DNA of 64,000 nucleotides, from NCBI GenBank assembly GCA_903813345.2, contig CAIIXF020000010.1, forward strand, positions 15,308,181 through 15,372,180. The letters run 5' to 3'. This DNA comes from Owenia fusiformis. Its lineage: Eukaryota > Annelida > Polychaeta > Sabellida > Oweniidae. The position numbers and the translations under genes are program-made. Within the stretch, counting starts at the first letter, position 1; each line of letters starts with the position of its first letter. The notes beneath the pieces are model-generated. The model was not told the origin of the DNA. It worked only from the letters and a program-made list of their open reading frames with translations, and did not search any database. Below are positions 50,333-61,500 of this stretch, piece by piece.

Positions 50333-53300
50333 ATGACCTCAACTGTTGTCATCGTTACTGGATTTATCCTCTTATGTTGCTATGGTAATTCTGCAAGCAC
50401 ACAAGGTAGTATTATTTATATTTGATGAGCTTTAAGACTTATTTGATAAGAATATATATTTTGGTATTTGTAGAAGTCTTGATGACTTTACAAAATATTT
50501 GGAACACAAATTACACAGATTTGCGACTGCCCAATTGTACCTCTTTCTAAAACTGTTAGTCTCAGGTACTACCTTATGATATGCCAAAGTTTCACATTGC
50601 CTTGTTCAACCATCTTATGGTATGTCACTGCATCATGTTGCCTTATAGTACCACCTTATGAAATGTCAACATTTCACATTGCCTTGTAATATCACCTCAT
50701 GGTATGTCACTGTACCACAATGCCTTATAAAACAACATTTTGATATGTTGCCGTATCGCATCGGCTTTTAATACCATTCAATGGTATGTCACAGTATCAT
50801 ATTGCCTAATAATACTGGGTTACCCAAAATGAATGCAACCCATGAATGTGCTTGACATACAACAAATCGATGTGGATGTATCGAACATATTTTTGAAAGG
50901 CCATAAAGTTTCCATTGAGTGGCAGGACCCAAACATTTAGGACTTATTTGATATCAACTCAGCTTGATATGAGTGAAAGATATAACATATATCTCATTGA
51001 TTATAGAAGTGACATAGAAAGAGAGTACATTTATGGGTTGCATTTGAAGGGTAATGTTTCTGTTTTGCATCTAAATTGTCACGATGGATGTCTAAAGTTG
51101 ACTTTACTGTATCTAATTGCCCGGAATATAAGTTCAAATAAATGATGACTGAAACTAAAATGCATATTCTATTCAGAAAAATATTCTATTCCCAAATGTG
51201 AGATCTCCATTGTAATTTGTAAAGTATGTCTAATTTTCAGTAATCTGTGGATACGATATACTCTGGGTGTTTGATACTTCATGTAGTATCTCGGCAATGG
51301 ACAAAATATTGGTCAAAGACTTCATAAAGGATGTCGCTGATCAGTTTGACTATGGGGCCGACCCAGATAAAACATTGGTATAATATGGATTCTCAGAATT
51401 TGCAACCGATTAAGGGTAATGGATGGTAATCATGGGAAAGTAGCTGGGTAACGTTTAAAATCCCCAAACCACAAACAGACTGAAACAAATAACAATTCAA
51501 AAGTTAATTTAGTCTTGAGTTGGAGTCAGGGAGTATATATTTCGTTGGTAACACTGGTGTTCTGATTCAGCATATATCACTCTACTATACCCAACCCCTA
51601 GAAATGCATAAGATACGCTATTTGTCCAAATGAACTGTTTAGTATATTTTTGAAAGTACCTTATTAACATCTAACGTCACCCGATAAACCATTAATAAGG
51701 AACAGACAAATAAAACAAATAACATAACCATTACTAATAAGACAAAAGGGCTGCTCATGAACACCAAATGCAAGGTATAGTAGCCGAGTGTATATGGTCA
51801 CTTACATGCCTCTATGTTTTTTTCCTAGATGAGTGTCATGGCATACGATAAGGGGAACGACCATCAATTCTATTTCAACAATGCTTCAACCATATCCGAA
51901 TTTGACAAGTTTGCAGATGAAATAGATTTGAAAGAACTGAAATGTAGGACATTGACCTGGAAGGCATTAAAAGGGGCAGAAAGATATTTTGAACCTGGAT
52001 TTGGCCAACGAAATCAAGCGATAGATGTCATTATATTAGTCACGGATGGGGTCACTTTTCCAAGATATAAACGCCCAAAGACTATAAAACAAGCTAAATG
52101 GCTACGAAAGAAGGGGTATGTATTCGACAGCAGTTGAATGCCTTTAAACAATGTGTAAAATCATCAAGTTTAATATTCAGGGTGTTCAACGCAATTACCG
52201 TCCTCTACCTCCAGCTCTAAACTACCACCAAATATTAATAATAGGACGTCATTTACTGTACACCACGGCATTTTTACAGTATCTACAATCATATGAACTT
52301 TTCAAAGTGATATATTAAAGCATGGAAGCACCCTAATTTTATGCCAGTACTTAGATATATAACTCCTCTAATAAAGAATATAAGCAAATGAATAAATGAA
52401 TTGTGAGTGGTATAATGCTCACATGGCTTGTATTCAAGCCTTTTACTCTACCCTTTACATCATATAGGCCTGGCACGAGACAATTATGCTTAAAATCGCG
52501 CAAAATATATTGAGCCATGAACTTAAAATCACTTTTAGTTTGAATAAAAATTAATGTTCCTGAATGGCCCTGATGTTGAACTAACATAACACCGTTAGTA
52601 TTATCATCTATCCATTAAATAATGATATTCTGTTGAACTGAATCTTTATTTTATTCATCATACATCATAGTCAATATGATATACGAGGACTATTCAATAA
52701 AAAAGACAATAATGGGTCTTTTGATTGAGGAAATCAAACATAAGAACAAATCAGGAAATATTCAGTTCCTGTTTACAATACAGAATATTCTGATTAATGA
52801 TCAACATTTGATCAGATACACATGGTTGGACGATTATAGCTTACAACCATATGTGCCATGTGTGAAATATTTCCATAAATATGAACGTAATTGTTCCTCA
52901 CACAATATTTCATTGAACAATTTTAAAACTGTCATTTTACGTAATTCTAGTTTCATGGATAAAATAAAACATTTGGTATTTCATGAAATAAAATGAAACG
53001 TGAAACGTTAGCAGAGAACACGCTTTAGTTTTCATCGACCTGATATATGTTCTAGAAACACACGTTTAGAGAAATATTAAAGATAAACCCATTTTTATAC
53101 TAAAAAGACAAAGTAATAATTGTTTCCTTATTTCCTAAAGAAAATATATATGATTAATATTATGTTGTAGATATGAACTATTTATATTCGCTTTGCAAAA
53201 CCGGTTTGGTGTCGATGGAGGGTACGAGTTCACACGCTTCACTAGTGACAGCGATGGTAAACGGCAATTTGAACCAAGCGAATTCCATGAAATGCCACGC

Positions 53301-54438
53301 TATGTGAAAATGTTGACGGATTCCACCTGTTCCAATGGTAGTGTACAATAGTTGTTTTCTGTCCTTATTACATGTCCTCAAGTAATAACGTTTCAATCCC
53401 ATTTTTATTGGTTTAATTAAGTCGAAAACATACGTAGTTACATGAGTCAATCTCAAAGTTATGAAAATGTGAAAATAGAGCTCCGAAAAAACTAAATATT
53501 TCTATTGAGCCATTATTTTTAACTCATCGGGTCAAATACGTAACTGTGGTGATTTGTTGCATTAAAAGTGCCAACAACATCTAAACAAACGACTGAAGAA
53601 AAACAAACAACCGAGCAACAGAAAACAAGTGAACACCCGGGCACAACTGAACAACAAACAACTGAAAAAAATCTTACAACTGAACAGGTTCAACTATCAA
53701 CTGCTCAAACACTCAGTAGTACAATACCCACAACTGTAACGACCATAATGCTTGGGGACCTCCCAGGCGGACCCATCGATGATCCGTCCCTCACAACCGA
53801 CGTCCCAGAAGTATCAACTCCGGGTACCGATTCGCTAACAACTAGTGTTCCAACAAGACCTGCTGGGGGTGAAGAATTACCGACAATCGCTTTCACAACG
53901 ACTCCATCTAGAGTGATATGCCCCAATGGTTTCTATAATGACAGTCACAAGGACTCTTGTAGGATATTCATGTCTGGTTGTGACGGTGATATCAAGAGGT
54001 GCTGCGGATGCACACTGGCATTCTCGCATCCGGGATATGTCAATTCTACAGTTGGTATCACTTCTTCACACTTCTTATAACGCATTAAGTTTATTGGGGT
54101 ATTATTTTTAAAAATGTGTACTTTTACGTTGAAAAATACTCAAATGTATTACCAACTCAACCCGCGCCCTCACAAACAAAAAACATCAGATCACGCGCCC
54201 GTGCCCACAATCCCGTTAACTATACGTATATCAGCGCGACTTTGAGTGTCAGTAAGTTCCAATAATTTCAAATGATTTGAAATATTTTGTGTTTGTATTT
54301 ATTCAGCCGATGTGGCCATCAACCGTTCTTCTAGATTCAACGTGTCTTTGTGAGGACTGCCTGAACGAAGTATGCATACCTGCCTACCTGAAGTCACAAT
54401 GGCTTATTGAAAGGAAAGGATGGGCACCAGCATCCTGA
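50333..54438 (+). CDS. Secreted VWA-domain protein A with Thr-rich linker
   Basis: Exons: 50333-50405, 51241-51377, 51829-52115, 53171-53337, 53569-about 54050, 54307-54438, giving about 425 residues. A signal peptide (residues 1-24) leads into one von Willebrand factor A domain (about 27-215). Its metal-ion-dependent adhesion site is complete: D36-T-S38-C-S40, a Thr at 111 or 113 (CRTLTW) and D143 (VTDGV). A Thr/Gln/Glu-rich, mucin-like linker of about 110 residues follows, then a cysteine-rich tail (CPNGFYND...KRCCGC, then CLCEDCLNEVC). Extracellular adhesion or matrix binding is inferred from the domain. The exon 5 donor is ambiguous (ACA|GTTGGT at 54050 or TAT|GTCAAT at 54038). It is the tandem paralogue of the next gene. 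Confidence 0.85.
50570..50815 (+). repeat. 41-bp minisatellite, six degenerate units
   Basis: Units of the form CACCTTATGGTATGTCAC followed by an ATTGCCTTATAATAC half recur every 41 bases, six times, in intron 1 of VWA gene A. Confidence 0.85.
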
Positions 54439-55587
54439 TTCGCTATAGTTATATACAAGGGGCGTTCAAGAAGTTTACGCAATCTTTATTACATATGATC
54501 TAATCTTTCCACAAAATAATGAAAAATAAAGGATAACTCTTGTCATGTTTTATCATTAAAATTTAACCATGTTGTTTAAATCAATGGTGTTAAGGATTTT
54601 TGCCAGGTAGAATATTTATTTTTCTTATTGAGGTTTGGAAATATGTGACAACATTTTTGTTTTGGACCAACTTTCATTTTACCTTCTTATACCTTCTTGC
54701 CATTGTATTGTTTTCGACGTTTCCATTGTTGGAAAATATCGAGTGTCGATCCTGGGAGCCAATCCTCACTGTATAAAGGTATATTGTTTTGTTTCTGATA
54801 CAAAGCATGATAACTGTTTATTGTGTGATTTAGAATCCTCGATCATATTGATGTCCAAACTGTACTTTTAATATGTCCAATGGTCGACCCCACTTATTAC
54901 CTTGTACTCTCTAACTTTATCTAATTAATTATTGTCATTTTCGACATAAATAGTTTAAAAACATTGATTGATAAATTGCATCATGTGTATTAGTATTGGC
55001 CATGATAATTATGTTTGGTGACACAAGCGTCACCATGGTATCAATAACATATACAACAACAACCCAACGATATTCTTATTATCAATAACATTCAGTTGAT
55101 TTTTATTAGTAATAATATTTATGTCAACACATTAAAGGATAGCCAATGTAAACTAAATGTATATAAATCAAACCACGCAAGTTCTGACCAGTTGACTGTA
55201 CTACAGGTTGGCCCAAAAACGTCCACATTTTAATGTGTATATTATACAAATATTTTACTCTATTGGGAGTGAATTCCCATGCATCTTTCAATGGTGATAT
55301 TCCCGGGTCATATTCCACGAAGCATGTTGGTCTTATTTAATAACATCTTCGGAAACTGTTGAGGTATAAACTGAAAGTAGAGTGAAATATTTGTTTAAAT
55401 CCTTTAGTAATGATAAAATTGGATTTTTTGGCCCATCCTGTATGTTATTGTACATTTGTACTAAGAGTACACATTTGATTGTATGGCAATTACTAGATAT
55501 GGTAATTCAATTAGGCGCTGATGTGGGGTGTCTCAAAATGATGTTCTCGATCTGGATCATAAAAAGACTGACATACGCAAACTAAGA
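54439..55587. other. Spacer between the two VWA genes
   Basis: No coding exon. A mariner-like terminus (CAAGGGGCGTTCAAGAAG, near 54461) lies just after the first gene without a visible partner, and a 237-bp MITE sits at 55204-55440. Confidence 0.6.
55204..55440. mobile_element. 237-bp TA-flanked MITE
   Basis: CAGGTTGGCCCAAAAACG at the left is mirrored by GGATTTTTTGGCCCATCCTG at the right, both bordered by TA. It lies between the VWA genes. Confidence 0.75.
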
Positions 55588-58500
55588 ATGATAATTGTTA
55601 TTTTTAAAATATTGCTTCTCTTTGGATCTACATATGCACAGGTTAATGAAATACTACGAGGTAAGTTGGAAATATTATATTATGACGGTGAATATCCTTG
55701 CCCGTAATTGTGTATCATCACCGGATTTTGATAATGCGTTGATAATTGTTAAAATTGCTCACCTTGTAGTATATTGTAAGCGACGTGACATGGGTAGACC
55801 TGGAGACCCTAAGGCATGCATGTGCCTCTTCTAGCACTCTATTTACCAAATTGGAATTTTCTTTTCAAGTTCTAATATTTACAAAAAGAAGGTGCATGCG
55901 AGTCATGCAAGAGCAAGTTAAAGGTTATTTTGATTTTGAAAATTTTGATTTATTTCGGCCATGTGTGTGTATTATACCATTTTAAAGACATCATACCATG
56001 TTGATGTACCGTGAGTGTATATCATGTTGAAATACTATGTAGTAGTTAGTATGCATCATGGGCTTTCAATTATTGAAAGCCCATGGTATACATGTACAAT
56101 TATGACTAATCTTATTGTAGAAGGATATGGGTATGGCATATATGAACCGTGTTAGTATGACAAGATAGTGTAATAAAAAGTATTTCGGTATAACGTACTT
56201 TATTGTAGAAGGATGCGGATATGACATACTTTGGGTCTTTGATACCTCGTGTAGTATTAGCGAAGCCAATAAGAATATTGTAAAGGAGTTTATTAAGGAG
56301 GTTGCAGACAACTTCAAATATGGCACAGATCCTGACCAAACGCTCGTAAGTAAACGCATCATCATACCTACTGTGTTTATGCACTATGTTTTGTATTTTA
56401 AACATATTTAATAATTTTCAAAGCTTTGCATCTTATCAAATAATATCAGTAGTAGCCAAGTGGATAGACCAGCAAAGACTTTCCCACAACACCAGTAGGG
56501 GCAATGCAAGACCAAGACTCATTAAGTTTGTCAAAGAAGGCAGCAAGGCCCATCAGAAGCCATCTCTGCCTGTACTCCAACCTAACATTCTTACCAAGTC
56601 AACAGACTGGACTTTAAGAACTGACCTCTTCCAAAAACTTGTCTTCCCACAGGATATAGTAGTCACCAAGCTCCGTCCCGACATGCTGCTGATATCTCAG
56701 CTCAGCAGGAGCATCATCATCGAGATCACAGTACCCTGGGAAGACCGACTGGAAATATCCCATCAGCTTAAGAAAGCCAAATACCAAGATCTGATAGACG
56801 AGGCCATTACTGCTACCTTTGTATTTTAAAAAACTGCTCAGGATTCTAATAATTTCGTTTTGAAGTTGGGTATACTTTTTTGTTGACGCCCTGTAGTATA
56901 ATTGTATTTCACTGCAAGAAGTACACATTTTGCAATGAATATTATTAAAATGGGATTATTTTCAGATGAGTGTGTTGACGTACGACAGAGGCTTCGAACA
57001 TCAGTTTTTCTTCAAGGATGCATTAACAGACTCAAAATTCAAGGAACGTGCGGAAGAGATAGACCTTCAGTATGTTGCATGTAAGACGCACACTTGGAAA
57101 GCACTGAAACAGGCCAGGCGGTACTTTACTCCCGAGAACGGTGGACGCATGCGATCCACCGATGTTATAATTCTCATAACGGATGGTGTTACTTTGCCTA
57201 GGTCCAAGGCCAAAAAGACAATAAGAGAGGCTAAAAAATTAAGGCAAAGTGGGTAAATATTGAACCGTTTCAATATTTAAAAATTGAAAAAGGGGACGAT
57301 ACGACTCGATTTCTCCACTTTTTTTTTATAGATCTCCCTAAAAGGTTTGCCCTAAAATAAACGAAGAAGACTTGATTTTTTAAATTATGCATGACATGAA
57401 ATGATATGATTCGAGCAAAGAAGTATATATTTGTAAAATTGTGCTAGTCTTTTCAAAACTTACTGTCATCTCGTCTCTATCCATTTTACAATAAATAGTA
57501 TTTTTCCTTCTTTGGTTCCTTTAGCGTAACGCATATCGTCCAGCAAATCGAACGCTCGTTTTTTGGTGTTGCTCACCGTTTAGTATAAAAGGCGTGATCC
57601 CGGAATAATCCTCAAGGGTACACAGGTTTGAGGTCGTTATGTAAACACCCCTGTCTATTTATGTAGCAATAGATCGACATCAATTTCAAATTTTAGGGGT
57701 GAAGTTTCAGGATCTTCTATTTGTGTGTAATAGGAAAAATTGAAATTGAAACTTCTACTTGATTATATGCAGCCTTGAAGTCAATTATATCCCCATTGAA
57801 GTCAATACACCCTTGCTGAAATCCTCAGTTGATTCAGTTGATTCAGTCTCAACAAGTAGATTCATGTTGGACAGTATTGCTAGAATCCATTTTCAATAGT
57901 AAGAATAGGGGTTCTTAAACAGTACACTGGACTCGCTATATGTTGGCTCTACTGCTCAGGTGTCAGTTGAACCATGTTTGCAGGGCTATTTGAGAGTAAT
58001 GCCTTGGTCACATAGGCTCCGATTTTTACTACGGCGCCCGGCCGATGAGTATTTTGTTCAAAATCGGCCGGCGAGCCCGGGTATCGTACGGGCGCCGGGC
58101 GATGATCGCCACTCATCGGCCGATTTTTAGACATCGTACGGGCGCCGGCAGAGTTTTATCGCGGAGATAAAAGTTGCCGATGTCTTGGCGATTTTTTCTC
58201 AACCAAACTCATCGGTACCTACCCGGCCGTGTCCCGTCCGGTCATCGTACGATTATCTTACGACGCCCGGTGGCATCGCACGGTCATCTTGGAATTTTGC
58301 GTGCTGATATGTTTGATAAATCTTTATAATGATTACTTATCAAGTGATATAAAGGTTTTAAAAATAATGAGGTAAGGAATTATAATTACTACACACTGTC
58401 AGAGATTTTTTATAAAACATAAATGGAACGATTAGGCTAACTGTAAAACAATGACACACATTTGAATGGCTGGGTGGGTGGGTTGATCTAGTCGTTCTTA

Positions 58501-61500
58501 TGTTGACATTAATAAATATTTAACTCAGAAAAGGGTACTCCACTTGAAATAGAAGAAAAAATTGCCAAGTTCTTTGGAGATAGGCCATATTTTTATGACC
58601 AAACAAATTCTCTTTACGGGAACAAACAAAAGAAAGATGCAGAAATATGGAATTTTGCTAATAGCATCGGATGGACAGTTAGACATAGTATTTGTTTATA
58701 TGAAAGATCTAAATATGAATTAAGGTCAGGGTGCACTTTGATGAAAAGACCACGTGCAGTATGGCAAGTGATTTTAGACGGTCATATCTTTCACCATGAG
58801 TACTTTCTGGGCATAAATACAATGTTTTTATTAAAACAATATGTTTTCTTTCAATTGAAGTACCCATGATAGTAAAAATATCAATCAAACAATTTGAAAA
58901 ATTATGAATAGGGACCCCATGTCAGCATTTTTTCTAAATATTAAACATATTTACTCAAAAGAGGATCTTCTTTTTGTGATTTTTATTGCATGAAAACATT
59001 ATGATCCTGGAGGTCCTGTCTATCGAAGTATTTCGTTTTCAAATCTTGCATTCACGCCATGTGGAACAGTCATACTGGGTCATACAAGAGTTTAGTATAA
59101 ATCTAGAGGCCTGTAGATCGACCGATGTCCTGGCGGGTGCCGTACGGCCATCGCCAGATAGCCTTGCGATACCCATGCGATGTCTTTCAGATTCAGGGCG
59201 CCGTGCGATGCCTGTACTAATGTGACCATACTCACGATTAGATCAAGACATCGGTGAAAAGTCACCGGCGCCCGGTCGATTTAGACATCGGCCGATGACT
59301 ACTCATCGGCCGGCGCCCGGCGCCAATGTGACCTAGGCATAAGTAAGCTTTTTGCCAAATTCTTTTTTCCTAAGAGAGCCACTCAGCCCCCAGTCCAGTT
59401 CATTATGAAAGTCCTGTCATCTAACATAATGTAACAGAAAAAGAATACTAAGCCAATTACACATCGATTGCCACACAGAAAGATAACTTGGCACACTGAT
59501 AAATTTACCACCTATCAGAATGGTCATGATTGCTCAGTCATACGTGACAGTTACATAATGATCTTGGTACCATTTGATGGAGGACAAATAAGGCTTTTTG
59601 CTGTAACCTTTGAATTTCAAAAAGATTGCTCAGGATTCTAGTAATTTGGTTTTGAAGTTGGGTATACTTTTTTTGTGGACGCCCTTTACATAGCGCATCG
59701 AAGTAATCTAAATGGAATTTATTTTAGGTTTGAGATATTCGTTTTTGCCTTGCCAAACCAGTTTGGGCATAGTGGATTAGAGGAGTTGAAACTTCTGGCC
59801 AGTGATAGTGTTGAAAAACGACTCTTTACACCAAATAGTTTTGCCGAACTTCCGGATTTTGTAAAGCAACTGAAGAGAAGCATATGTAATGGTAAATATT
59901 TGAAATTAGCTCTGGTTGATAAATTAATTCAAAATCGTGTCTGTCACTGCTCAGGCACGAAATGAGTTCAATGCTGATGCTTTGAAAATATCGGTTCTTG
60001 ATCTAACTCATTGATTATTTTCCAGTGGATGTCCTTGAAGAATCATCTCGAGTTTTTCAAGCTGGAGAAAGTGTTTTCACATCCCTTTTATGTCCAAATG
60101 GATTCTATAATGAAACAAACAAGGAGTCTTGTCAAATTCCACGGTCTGGGTGTGATGTCAGGAACAAAAGGTGCTGCGGATGTGGACTGGCATTTGCACA
60201 ACCGGACAATGGAAAAACGGTAAACAACTGCCGCTTCTGCGAACAGTTCTTTGAACTCCGCGTCCAATCAATTAACTTTGGATTTGGTTCTGCTACTTCA
60301 GCCTTTCGAAAAACTTTAGAATCAGATTGTTTTCATCTGGAAGGAAGTTTCTGTCAGTATGTTTTGATAAAACTTTTTGTTTACAAGCAGTTCAATCCCA
60401 GCCGTAGTCAGTTTAAACCCACTCTTAACTAGTCCTACATCGTTCTCAGTACGACTGGTCTTTTAATCTTTTTCTTTATTCCATTTTAGAACATACAAAA
60501 TACATATATAATGACTGCCAAAGTTTAAAACATCGCTGGCACTTTTTTTTAGATTTACATACACAATAAGATTATAATTAACAAAAAAGGTGGTGTCAGT
60601 TTTCTGTCTATTGTGTTTAGACAATAAGTAGAAAATAGATTAAATGCTTAGTTACAGTTGTATACATAATCGAGCTTGGTTTTCCTCAATCTAAGTTCAT
60701 CATTTTCATTAAGTAAAAAAATCATTTTTGTCTCGAACATTTGAATCTAGAAATATTTCAATTGCATTCACCTCTGAAAGTTTTGCAAGTAGAGTTAGTT
60801 TTTCATCGATGTGTAGGTTACAGTGAAGGAAAAAGTGTTCAGTAGGCTAGTTTGTGGTTTTCCACATTGGCAGACGTCATCCGAAATTCCAGGAAAATTA
60901 TGAGCATATTTATGTGATTTTCAGACAATTTCTACTCTTGGCCTGTTCAAACTAATTTCATAAAGTCTAACAATGTCAATATTTTTACAATTTGTAAATA
61001 TCTTTGAGAAGTCTCTTTTGACATGATATTTAAAGGTTGATATTGTTGGTTTATATCTTAATTCAAGTGGAAGTGCATTCCAAATATTAATGCATGGAAA
61101 GATACAGGAATTGCCAAATTTAGCTGATATTTTATTATTATCTTGGTCGCCTGAAAATGAGATCAGCACTCTTTGCTGCTTTAAATGTCATTTTCCAAGT
61201 ATGCGACATCTCGGAAAGTTTTGTTAACATCATCTTGTAAAAGGTCAATTGAGTTCGGATCATTTTTTGGAGTACGGCTGATAAAGTGATGTGATGTATT
61301 ATCGCCATGAAGAAAGCAAAAGGAATTTAAATCATCTGGCAAGTCGTTTATCTAGTTTGAAAATAACAATGGTTCAAGAATTGAACCCTGTGGGACAGCT
61401 GCATTTATTTGACCAGGAAATGAGAAATGTGATTGCATTCCATTTATTTCGACTTTCATTTTTCGATTTGATAGGTACATGGTAATATAAGGTCAAGTAG

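Larger units (their letters stand above)
57999..59340. mobile_element. GC-rich-ended transposon with MADF-like exon
   Basis: ATGCCTTGGTCACAT at the left is mirrored by ATGTGACCTAGGCAT at the right. Both ends carry GC-rich blocks (58020-58290 and 59130-59325) packed with the palindrome ATCGGCCGAT and GGCGCCCGG-type words, unlike the AT-rich surroundings. The interior contains a MADF-like coding segment (58529-58724) and a fragment related to the element at 38393. The structure suggests a DNA transposon, possibly PIF/Harbinger-like because those elements encode Myb/MADF-type proteins; no DDE transposase is seen. Confidence 0.7.

Noticed and set aside
52676-52996. 106-residue ORF in intron 3 of VWA gene A
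   Set aside because: AT-rich composition, no motif, no splice sites and no homologue in the paralogous intron of gene B.
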